From contig CAZCVE010000034.1 of the NCBI GenBank assembly GCA_964502175.1, positions 1-64,000 of the forward strand: a DNA stretch of 64,000 nt, read 5' to 3'. Of this stretch, positions 53,111 through 60,324 are shown one piece after another; position 1 is the first letter of the stretch, and the number at the start of each line of letters is the position of its first letter. Origin of the DNA: JAFLCL01 sp964502175 (GTDB taxonomy: Bacteria > Myxococcota_A > Polyangia > Polyangiales > Sandaracinaceae). The position numbers and the translations under genes are program-made. Below the pieces are notes generated by a model. The model was not told the DNA's origin. It did not search any database and saw nothing but the letters and a program-made list of their open reading frames with translations.

Positions 53111-54442
53111 TCACGCCCGGGCGGGCCGACGCTTGCGACCTCGCGCGCGCTCCTTGTCGAGCTCGAGCAGGTACTCGTCGAAGTCGACCTGCATCGTGTG
53201 CCTCGCGCTCGGCACGTAGCGCTCGAACATGCGCGCGCGCTCGCGCTCGATGTCGCGGTCGATCTCGCCGCGTGCAGGCAGCGTGTACTCGCCGCGGAGG
53301 TGCTCGGCGATCCACTCCGACTGCGCGTCCGCGAGGGGCATCACGGCGCCGAGCGGCTGGAGGAGGCCGATGAAGAAGAGGCCCGGGATCTCGGGGTGGA
53401 AGACCCGGCGAAAGAGCGGGAGATCGTTGTCCTTCGCGCTGACGAAGCCCGGCTCGAAGAACGGGAACGTCACTTTGTAGCCAGTGCCGTACACGAGGAC
53501 GTCGGCCTTCTCTTCGCTCCCGTCCACGAAGCGGATGCGATCACCGCAGAGCTCCGCGATGTTCGGTCGGTACGTGATCGCCCCGTGCGTCATGCGATCG
53601 AGGATGCGGCCGCTGATCGTCGGATGCGCCGAGCCGAAGCGGTGATCGGGCGCAGGCAGCCCGTAGCGCGTGAGGTCGCCGACCATCGCGTGGAGCATCG
53701 CCTCGCCCATGCGGCGCCGGATGCGAAACGGAACGCGCGGGTCGACGAAGATCGTGTCGAGCGGACGCCCGAACATGTACTTCGGCACGATCCACGCGCC
53801 GCGCCGCGAGCAGATCACGACGCGCTCGGCCACGTACGAAGCCTCGACGGAGATGTCCATCGCGCTGTTGCCCATGCCGAGCACCACGACGCGCTTGCCG
53901 GTGAAGATCGACGGCTCGTCGTACGCGTGCGCGTGCATCACGAGCCCGTCGAAGTGGCCGGGGAACGGCGGATCGGGCCAGCGTGGATCCCAGTGGTGGC
54001 CGTTCGCGACGATCACGGCGTCGTAGGTGCGCGTCTCGACCTTGGGCTGCTCGCCGTACACGTCGAGCGCGACGGTCACGTCGAAGCGGCCGTCGTCGCG
54101 CCGCACGACGCGGCGCACCTCGCTCTCGAACGTGAGGAGCCGGCGGACGTCGAACCGATCGACGTACGCGTCGAAGTACGTGGCGATCTGCGCGTGGCTC
54201 GGGAAGTCCGGGTAGTCGCGCGGCATCGGGAAGTCGTGGAACTGCATGCGCTCGCGCGACGTGTTGATGTGCAGCCAGCGGTAGCAGGCGCTCATCCCGT
54301 TCTTGTTGTGGTGCACCCAGTTGCCGCCCACGCGATCGCTCTTCTCGAAGCAGTCGAACGCGAGGCCACGCTGCGAGAGCACTTTGGCGGCAGCGATTCC
54401 CGAGCTGCCCGCGCCGACGATGCACGTCTTCGGAGGTGACAC
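53111..54442 (-). CDS. Flavin-containing monooxygenase
   Basis: A 443-residue FAD/NADPH monooxygenase. FAD-binding CIVGAGSSGIAAAKVL (residues 6-21), the second Rossmann motif VVVLGMGNSAMDIS (about 180), and the family fingerprint FPGHFDGLVMHAHAY ahead of it (the F-x-G-x-x-x-H-x-x-x-Y/F form). A late ATG-like segment YGTGYKVTFPFF is also present. Such enzymes oxygenate soft nucleophiles or ketones; whether this is an N-hydroxylase, Baeyer-Villiger or plain FMO cannot be told. Start: GTG at 54440-54442 gives SPPKTCIVG; an in-frame ATG exists at 54470-54472. The 219-bp gap up to 54662 holds the second copy of the leader element. Confidence 0.9.
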   Translation of the reverse strand: MSPPKTCIVGAGSSGIAAAKVLSQRGLAFDCFEKSDRVGGNWVHHNKNGMSACYRWLHINTSRERMQFHDFPMPRDYPDFPSHAQIATYFDAYVDRFDVRRLLTFESEVRRVVRRDDGRFDVTVALDVYGEQPKVETRTYDAVIVANGHHWDPRWPDPPFPGHFDGLVMHAHAYDEPSIFTGKRVVVLGMGNSAMDISVEASYVAERVVICSRRGAWIVPKYMFGRPLDTIFVDPRVPFRIRRRMGEAMLHAMVGDLTRYGLPAPDHRFGSAHPTISGRILDRMTHGAITYRPNIAELCGDRIRFVDGSEEKADVLVYGTGYKVTFPFFEPGFVSAKDNDLPLFRRVFHPEIPGLFFIGLLQPLGAVMPLADAQSEWIAEHLRGEYTLPARGEIDRDIERERARMFERYVPSARHTMQVDFDEYLLELDKERARGRKRRPARA

Positions 54443-54592
54443 GCCGCGAGGGTAGCGTGCGGGCGCATGCATCGGCGCCCGAAGCTGCACCGCTCGCCGA
54501 GCTCCGCGGGCGCTTGAGCGACGACGGTCGAGTCGCATAGGCTGGTGCGCTGGTTCGGAACTTCGATCGGGTCGTCGTTCTGCCCGGAGCGA

Positions 54593-54661
54593 GCTGCCGG
54601 ACCGACGTACCAGAAAGACCCGGAACGAAGTTCCGGGCACAAGCACAGCCTCGGAGGACTC
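54593..54661 (+). promoter_or_regulatory. Conserved 5' leader element with hairpin, copy 2
   Basis: GCTGCCGG, a CCAGA box, the hairpin CCCGGAACGAAGTTCCGGG (54619-54637, perfect 8-bp stem, GAA loop), GGCA, a GGAGG ribosome binding site, ACTC and the ATG at 54662. All blocks match copy 1 at 10944-11013 in order, spacing and polarity to the gene. The region just before it also has GGAACTTCGATC, which looks like a half-copy of the hairpin. Confidence 0.5.
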
Positions 54662-55087
54662 ATGACGATCACCGCTCGCACGCTCACGTTGCTCACGGCC
54701 ACCGGCCTGTCTCTCGCGCTCACCGCTTGCGGCGGTGGTGGTGGCGGCTCTTCGGGCGGCGGCGAAGGTGGCGGCGGCGGCACGAGCGGCGGGGAGACCT
54801 CCTACGCGGGACCCATCGGTTCCACGGACGTCGCCCTCGGACAGCAGCGCTACGACTCGCGCTGCGGCAACGCCTGCCACAACTCCGGTGGTGGCCCCGC
54901 GCTCGCGAACATCGGCTGGACGCCGGAGCGCACGCGCCGCCAGATCCGCGAGGGGTCGGGCGGCATGTCGGCCATCGGCCCGTCGCGCCTCTCGAACGAG
55001 GACATGGAGGCCGTGCTCGCGTACCTCGCCTCGATCGGCGCCGTCGTCGACGAAGGCGGCGCGGCGCCGGTCGCCGCCACGGAGTGA
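54662..55087 (+). CDS. Small c-type cytochrome lipoprotein with CX3CH motif
   Basis: A 141-residue lipoprotein. Signal peptide LTLLTATGLSLALTAC with lipobox LTAC, then a Gly/Ser-rich linker (residues 21-45) and a small cytochrome-c-like domain: LGQQRYDSRCGNACHNSGGGPALANIGWTPE, then a methionine-containing loop (GGMSAIGPSRLSNEDMEAVLAYL). The heme site reads C-GNA-CH, with three residues between the cysteines instead of two; the DNA (TGC GGC AAC GCC TGC CAC) shows no ambiguity. Likely an electron carrier anchored in a membrane. Its leader matches that of the gene at 10512-10943. Confidence 0.85.
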   Translation: MTITARTLTLLTATGLSLALTACGGGGGGSSGGGEGGGGGTSGGETSYAGPIGSTDVALGQQRYDSRCGNACHNSGGGPALANIGWTPERTRRQIREGSGGMSAIGPSRLSNEDMEAVLAYLASIGAVVDEGGAAPVAATE

Positions 55088-55100
55088 GCTCCGAGCTGGC

Positions 55101-55880
55101 TCAGCGATGGGTGCGGCGGGCGCCCATCATGCTCGTCTCGTCGTGATCGATGCCGCCGATCACGTCCTCGCCGTCGTCGCCGAAGTCGAGGCCGTCGTCG
55201 TGGCGATCGGTCGGCTGCGTGCGCACCTCCGTGCGAACACGATCGGGGCGCGTGCGCGCGGGGCGTGAAGCAGCCGCCGTGACCTCCGACGGCGCGGCCT
55301 CGGACGCGACCGTCTCGACGACGACCGGCGCGGCGGCGAGCGGCGCGGCGACCGGGACCTGCACGATGACCTGACGCTCGACCTCGACGACGCGGGGCGC
55401 CGACTGCGCCTGCATCACCACGAGGCCGGCGAGCGCTGCGGCGACCACGCTCGAGAGACCGAACGCGAGCGGCCACGCGCGTGACGGAGGCTGCGCGAGC
55501 GGCGCGCGGTTCGCCTCGATCACGCTGCGGTGCATCTCCTCGCGCTCGGCGGCCACACGCGCGAGCTCGGCGCGCATGCTCGCCATCCGCGCGTCCTGCG
55601 CGACCTCGGCCTCGACGCGGAGGCGGGCCTCGGCCTCGGCGACCGCGCGGGTCTTGATCTCGCGATCCGCCGCCTGACGCTGCGCCTCGGCGAGCGCCGC
55701 CTCTTCGCGCTCACGCTCGAGGCGCGCCTGCTCCATGCGGCGGTCGGTGCGGCCCTTCTCGTCGGCGAGGCGATCCGACTCGAGCTTCGCGAGCTCGCCC
55801 AGCGCGAACATCACGCTGTTCTCGCGCGGCTCGGCGGTGTTGCTCTCGGTCTTGCTGCTCGTCGTCTTCGCGCTGGCCAT
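55101..55880 (-). CDS. Coiled-coil single-span membrane protein
   Basis: A 259-residue protein from ATG 55878-55880. Residues 20-120 form a long charged coiled coil (RLADEKGRTDRRMEQARLER, EAEARLRVEAEVAQDARMAS). A hydrophobic helix (PLAFGLSSVVAAALAGLVVM, about 133-152) crosses the membrane, and an Ala/Val/Pro-rich external part leads to an acidic tail with DGLDFGDDGEDVIGG. No enzyme motif. Ends 13 bp from the convergent cytochrome gene. Confidence 0.75.
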   Translation of the reverse strand: MASAKTTSSKTESNTAEPRENSVMFALGELAKLESDRLADEKGRTDRRMEQARLEREREEAALAEAQRQAADREIKTRAVAEAEARLRVEAEVAQDARMASMRAELARVAAEREEMHRSVIEANRAPLAQPPSRAWPLAFGLSSVVAAALAGLVVMQAQSAPRVVEVERQVIVQVPVAAPLAAAPVVVETVASEAAPSEVTAAASRPARTRPDRVRTEVRTQPTDRHDDGLDFGDDGEDVIGGIDHDETSMMGARRTHR

Positions 55881-56000
55881 GGAGTCCTCCTCGGTGCCTC
55901 CGCCCTTCGCGTCGGCGACGAGGGCATTGCAGCGGGCGGGCCAGGGGCGTTTGGTCAGGAAAACGCAAAATTCGCTGGAGAACACTGATCCGCGAGATCG

Positions 56001-56027
56001 GAATCGTAGACCACAAATCTACGATTC
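56001..56027 (-). terminator. Perfect 10-bp hairpin at the end of the sigma-54 activator gene
   Basis: GAATCGTAGA-CCACAAA-TCTACGATTC: a perfect 10-bp stem with a 7-base loop. It starts at the stop codon of the activator gene (56026-56028) and is AT-rich for this genome. It is most likely a terminator or processing signal for the minus-strand operon. Confidence 0.65.
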
Positions 56028-57723
56028 AACGCTTCTTGGCGCGCACGCGCAGGCCGAGCTGGTTGAAGCGGAGGCGCACCTTGCGGGCGGAGGCGGGGTC
56101 GTCGCGGCCGAGCAGCGCGCGGGCCACCTGCGCGAAGTCGCCGTCGTGCTCGGCGTGGAGCTGCTCGTAGAGCTGCACCTCGAGGCCACGCGCGACCTCG
56201 TGCAGACCGTCCGCAGCGCGGACACGCACGGTCCGCATGTCGCTCGATCCCGCTGCGGCGTGAGGGCTGACCGCGTGGGCGTGGCTCGACGGGTGGCTCG
56301 CGTGCGCCTCATCGCGGAGCAGCTCGCGCACGAGGCGCGCGGGCACGGGCACGATGCGCGCGGCGTCACCGCTGGCCGCCCTGCCCTGCTCTGCCGCTTC
56401 GAGCGCGTCCGTCAGCGCGAAGACCACGGCGTTGGTCACGAAGAGCTCGAGCTCGCGCACGTTGCCGGGGAAGCGATGGCGCTCGAGGTCGCGCACGCTC
56501 TCGCGACCGAGCACGAACGCGACGCCGCGCGAGCTCTTGGGCGCGCGACCGAGGTGGACCTCCGCGTGAGGCACGCCCGTGATCGACGCGGCCTCCATGT
56601 ACGCGGCGAGGAGCGCGCGATCGGCGCCCGCGGCGAAGCGGCGACGCAAGAGATCGCCGATGAGCTTCGGCACGTCCTCGGCGCGCTCGCGGAGCGGCGG
56701 CACCACGAGGCGCGCCGCGGGATTCAACCGTGCGTGGAGATCGGCGCGAAACGTTCCGTCCGCGACCTTCTTCGTGAGGTCGGCGTTCGTCGCGGCGATG
56801 AGCTTCACGTCGACCGTGCGCGGCGTGCTCTCGCCGAGGCGCGTGACGCGGCCATCTTGGAGCGCGAGCAGCAGCATCCGCTGCGCCTCGAGCGAGAGGT
56901 TTCCGATCTCGTCGAGGAAGAGCGTGCCGCCGTGAGCCTCTTCGAAGCGTCCCTTGCGATCGAGCGCGCCGGAGAACGCGCCGCGCGCGGTGCCGAAGAG
57001 CTCGGAGGCCGCGATGCTCTCGGGGATCGACGCGAGATCGATCGCGACGAACGGCCCCTTTCGTCGGGTCGCCGGGTGGACGACGCGCTCCGCCAGCGCG
57101 CTCTTGCCGGTGCCGGTCTCGCCGAGGAGCAGCATCGGGAGAGACGTGCGCGCGAGCGCGAGCACGTCGCGCCGGAGCTTCGCCATCGCCGCGCTCGCGC
57201 CCCACGTGTAGCCGCCGGCCTCGGGAGACTCGCGGCGCCGCGCGAGCACGCGCTCGACGAGCAGCGAGAGCGCGCGCGCGTCGAACGTCGCTTCACCGGC
57301 GAGCGCGACGAACTCGTCGGCGAGCAAGGCGTGGTGGGCGTCGCGCGCGACCTCGTCCTCGGACGTCATCAGCACCACGGGCAGATCACCACGACGCTTG
57401 CGGAGGTGATCGAGGATCGAGAGGCCTTGGAAGCGCTTGCGTCGCGCGAGCGGCTCGCTGCTCGGGAGGAGGCGCTCGACGGGCACGTCGAAGGCCACGT
57501 CGAGGAGCACCACGTCGACGTCGCGATGGCGCTCGAGCGCCTCGTCGGCCTCGTGCGCGTCGTGCGCGTGCGTCAGCGCGCAGCCCTCGCGTCGCTCACA
57601 CGTCCAGCACGGACCGGGTAGCTCGCAGCGCGTCGCGTAGTCGTAGTCACGCAAGAACGCGTGAGCGAGCTCGACGTAGCGATCGCCGTCGTCGACGAAG
57701 AGCAGCTTGGGCTTGCCGCTCAT
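56026..57723 (-). CDS. Sigma-54 enhancer-binding protein with Cys-rich receiver insertion
   Basis: A 565-residue AAA+ activator. The receiver-like N-terminal domain has acid pocket DD (11-12) and Asp75 in VVLLD, but is interrupted by an insertion with four cysteines (33, 39, 42, 48: C-x5-C-x2-C-x5-C). The AAA+ domain has Walker A GETGTGKS (201-208), the sigma-54 contact loop as GAFSGA (248-253, usual form GAFTGA), Walker B GGTLFLDEIG (265-274), and RFPGNVRELE in the sensor II region. A C-terminal DNA-binding region resembles Fis-type helices (DFAQVARALLGRDD, ARKVRLRFNQLG). It would work with RpoN from the start of the window. Part of a four-gene signalling operon. Confidence 0.93.
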   Translation of the reverse strand: MSGKPKLLFVDDGDRYVELAHAFLRDYDYATRCELPGPCWTCERREGCALTHAHDAHEADEALERHRDVDVVLLDVAFDVPVERLLPSSEPLARRKRFQGLSILDHLRKRRGDLPVVLMTSEDEVARDAHHALLADEFVALAGEATFDARALSLLVERVLARRRESPEAGGYTWGASAAMAKLRRDVLALARTSLPMLLLGETGTGKSALAERVVHPATRRKGPFVAIDLASIPESIAASELFGTARGAFSGALDRKGRFEEAHGGTLFLDEIGNLSLEAQRMLLLALQDGRVTRLGESTPRTVDVKLIAATNADLTKKVADGTFRADLHARLNPAARLVVPPLRERAEDVPKLIGDLLRRRFAAGADRALLAAYMEAASITGVPHAEVHLGRAPKSSRGVAFVLGRESVRDLERHRFPGNVRELELFVTNAVVFALTDALEAAEQGRAASGDAARIVPVPARLVRELLRDEAHASHPSSHAHAVSPHAAAGSSDMRTVRVRAADGLHEVARGLEVQLYEQLHAEHDGDFAQVARALLGRDDPASARKVRLRFNQLGLRVRAKKR

Positions 57724-57726
57724 CGC

Positions 57727-58209
57727 TCAGCCCTCGGCGCCGTCGACGCGCACCCGCGCGAGGCGCACCTTGCGGAGGGCCATCGAGAGGTGGAGCTCCA
57801 CCTCGCGCGCGTCCTCGAGCACGCGCGCGACGGCCACGGGATCGAGCGCGCGGACGGCCGTCTCCGCGTCGTCGATGCGCTGGAGCGCTCGCGCGGCGTC
57901 GCGCACGGGTGGCTGCTCGGCGAGCGCGGCGGGGAGCACCGCGACGAGCTCGGCGAAGCGCGCGGAGGCTCGGGTGCCCTGGTGCGTCTCGTAGAGATCC
58001 TTGAGCAACATCGCCCCGAGCGGAGAGGGCACGGGCGCGCCGCGCGCCACGTTGCGCGAGACGCGCGTGATGTACTTGCCCACGTCGTGGTGGAGCACCG
58101 CCAGCGTCTCCTCGACCGGATCGAGCTCGGCCGAGCTCAGCTCACGGAGCGACTCCGCGAACGCGTCGAGCACGGGCGTCTCGTCGCTGCTCGAGATCGT
58201 GCCGCTCAC
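57727..58209 (-). CDS. H-box protein, possible phosphotransfer domain
   Basis: A 160-residue helical protein of unknown family, between a receiver gene and the sigma-54 activator. The conspicuous segment LAVLHHDVGKYITRVSRNV (His40/His41 with Asp42) is like the H-box of histidine-kinase dimerisation helices or HPt domains, but no ATPase domain is present. A second helix bundle runs DDAETAVRALDPVAVARVLED and EVELHLSMALRKVRLARVRV. It may receive or relay phosphate within the operon; an HD hydrolase role is less likely, since no second HD-type motif is seen. Its start overlaps the upstream receiver gene by 4 bp. Confidence 0.6.
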   Translation of the reverse strand: MSGTISSSDETPVLDAFAESLRELSSAELDPVEETLAVLHHDVGKYITRVSRNVARGAPVPSPLGAMLLKDLYETHQGTRASARFAELVAVLPAALAEQPPVRDAARALQRIDDAETAVRALDPVAVARVLEDAREVELHLSMALRKVRLARVRVDGAEG

Positions 58210-58688
58210 GACGAGGCTCCCGCGCCCCGCAGAGCAACGGCGCCCCTCAGGGCAACGGCGATGGCGTCCGCGTCGAACGTCGGCACCGCGTGCACGTCGC
58301 CGTAGAGCTTGCGCAGGTTCGCGAGGCGGTCCGGCGGGAAGTCGTGCACGAAGACGGCGCGCTGCGTGAAGCCCGCCTTGCGGAGATCTCCGAGGATCAG
58401 CGTGCCCTGCTGATCCTTGGCCCAGCGCCGCGCGCGCTCGAGATCGCCCGCGAACATGCGCCGCGAGAGGTCAGGGAGATCGCCGACGAGATCCTCGGAG
58501 CGCGCCCGCTCGAAGCGCAGATCCACGAGCAGCGCGTCGATCGCTCGCGCGGGATCGTCGCGGCCCGTCTCGAGCCTGGCGCGCGCCTCGGCGCCCGTGT
58601 GCACCGCGTGGATCTCGAAGCGGTCGCCGAGGAAGTGACGCGCGAATTCCTCGTACTCGTGTCCGTCTTCGATCAGGAGGAGCCGCAC
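58206..58688 (-). CDS. Stand-alone receiver-like response regulator
   Basis: A 160-residue receiver-like domain from GTG 58686-58688 (a TTG at 58724 is an alternative). Acid pair in LLLIEDG (residues 7-8) and the putative phosphoacceptor Asp56 in DALLVDLRFE. The start (RLLLIEDGHEYEEFARHFLGD) parallels that of the neighbouring activator receiver (KLLFVDDGDRYVELAHAFLRD), so the two are related. No output domain. The C-terminus contains an in-frame duplicated AVALRG unit close to the stop. It lies 40 bp after the kinase gene (from the GTG) and overlaps the H-box gene by 4 bp. Confidence 0.78.
   Translation of the reverse strand: MRLLLIEDGHEYEEFARHFLGDRFEIHAVHTGAEARARLETGRDDPARAIDALLVDLRFERARSEDLVGDLPDLSRRMFAGDLERARRWAKDQQGTLILGDLRKAGFTQRAVFVHDFPPDRLANLRKLYGDVHAVPTFDADAIAVALRGAVALRGAGASS
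58224..58259 (-). repeat. In-frame 18-bp tandem duplication near a stop codon
   Basis: Two 18-bp copies (58224-58241 and 58242-58259), two mismatches, each encoding AVALRG at the C-terminus of the receiver gene, five codons before its stop. Confidence 0.85.
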
Positions 58689-58728
58689 GCGTGGTTGTTC
58701 GCACGAAACCGCGGACCCGAGCAAGACG

Positions 58729-60324
58729 TCAGGCCTCGCGATCGAACGCGCGGAAGAACCGAATGCAGATGGCCTTGCGGTAGGGAGGCGCGGCGTCCTC
58801 GACGAGGATCGCGCCGTCGTAGCGGGTGAGCGCGGCGGTCACGAGGCCGAGGCCGCGATCGACGCGGCGCTCCACGATGGCCTCGGTGGTGAGGATCTCC
58901 GGCGAGCTGTCGAGCACGCGGAGGACGACGTTCTCTTCGCCCGTCGGCAGGAGCTCCACCTGCACCTCGATCGCGATGCGACGCGGCGCCTCCGCGCGGC
59001 CCACCGCGAGCACCGCGTTGCGCACGACGTTCTTGAGGATCAGCACGAGGTCGACGCGGAACACCTCCACGTAGGGCGCCGGATCCGGCACGTCGATCGC
59101 CACGCCATCGAGCTTCACCTCGCCGGCCGCGATCTCGCTGCGCACGGCGTCGAGCACCTCGCGGACGAGCGCAGCGTCGAGGCGCGTGCGCACGAGCCCG
59201 GCGACGAGACGCGCGAGGCTCCCATCGAGCGCGCGGAGCGTCTCTTCGTGTCGCGCGAGCGCCGAGAGCGCGCCGCCATCGCCGCGTCGGATGCCCGGCT
59301 CGAGGCGCGAGATCGCGCGCATCGCTCGGTCGGCGGCGCGGAACGCGAGGTCGCGGCGACGCACGTCGAGCTCGGGACCGAGCGCGCGCTCGAACGCGCC
59401 GAGGTGGCTCTCCCACGCGAGGAGGAGCGGCTCGCCGCCGAAGAGGCGATCGGCCACGAACGCGCGCTGCGCGTCGCGTCGATCGTCGGACGGGCCGCGC
59501 GCGGAAGCGAGCGAGCGCACGCCCGAGCTCACGGCGCCGATGCGGTGCTTGAGGAGCTCGTGCCGGATCGTCGCGACGAGGTACGCGATGGCCGGATGGA
59601 GCTCGGGGCGCTGCGCGGCCATCTCCGAGAGCGAACGCGACGCACCGCGTCGCCGCACGATCAAGAAGAGCGCGACGAACGCGAGCGTGAGCGACGCGAG
59701 GGTCAGCGCGGACGCGATGCCGAGCTGCGAGCGCGCCTCCGCTCCAGCGTCGGGCGCGAACGCGCTGGTCGTGGGCTCGAGGAACTGCGTGGCGCTCGGA
59801 TCGAGCTCGTCGAGCTCGCGTCGGGCGTCGGCGATGCGCGGATCGTCGGGCGCGAGCACGAGGAACTTTCGGTAGTACTCGGCGGCGCGGATGAAGAGGT
59901 GTGGGTTGTCGGGCTGGAGCTCGGCCTGACCGCGGAACGCGCGCGCGAGCGGCAGGTAGAGGCGCGGATCCATCGGCGCGATCGACACCGCCTCGCGAAA
60001 CGCCTCGCGGGCGTCGGGGTCGCCCGTCTCGACGAGCGAGATGCCGCGTCGGTAGTGGCGGTCGGCCTCGCGAAGTCGACGGTGAGCCTCCGCGCCCTCC
60101 GGCGTCTGCTCGTCGAGCGCGCGCCACTCCGCGTAGGACGACGGATCGTGGCTCTCGTCCCAGTGCGCGAGCGCGCTCTGCCAGCGGGCGCTGCGCGCGG
60201 CGTCGCTCTCGCCGCAGCCCGCGAGCGAGCTGAGGAAGAGCGTGAAGAAGCACAGCGTGAGGAACGAGGCGAGTGCGCAGAGCGCGCCGAGCGATATCGG
60301 GATGCGCTCGGCGCGAGGGTTCAT
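58729..60324 (-). CDS. Sensor histidine kinase with TPR-like extracytoplasmic domain
   Basis: A 531-residue sensor kinase. An N-terminal hydrophobic segment ends in a lipobox-like LSSLAGC (Cys37), followed by a TPR-like extracytoplasmic domain (about 85-165: YRRGISLVETGDPDAREAF, AAEYYRKFLVLAPDDP), a membrane helix (203-223), then the kinase. H-box with His255 in ATIRHELLKHRIG; N-box LILKNVVRNAVLAVG; the G1 box reads LDSSPEI rather than DxGxG; the G2 box is DRGLGLVTAAL. The altered G1 box leaves catalytic strength uncertain. The ATG overlaps the mutS2 stop by 4 bp, so the operon begins translationally coupled to mutS2. Confidence 0.85.
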   Translation of the reverse strand: MNPRAERIPISLGALCALASFLTLCFFTLFLSSLAGCGESDAARSARWQSALAHWDESHDPSSYAEWRALDEQTPEGAEAHRRLREADRHYRRGISLVETGDPDAREAFREAVSIAPMDPRLYLPLARAFRGQAELQPDNPHLFIRAAEYYRKFLVLAPDDPRIADARRELDELDPSATQFLEPTTSAFAPDAGAEARSQLGIASALTLASLTLAFVALFLIVRRRGASRSLSEMAAQRPELHPAIAYLVATIRHELLKHRIGAVSSGVRSLASARGPSDDRRDAQRAFVADRLFGGEPLLLAWESHLGAFERALGPELDVRRRDLAFRAADRAMRAISRLEPGIRRGDGGALSALARHEETLRALDGSLARLVAGLVRTRLDAALVREVLDAVRSEIAAGEVKLDGVAIDVPDPAPYVEVFRVDLVLILKNVVRNAVLAVGRAEAPRRIAIEVQVELLPTGEENVVLRVLDSSPEILTTEAIVERRVDRGLGLVTAALTRYDGAILVEDAAPPYRKAICIRFFRAFDREA

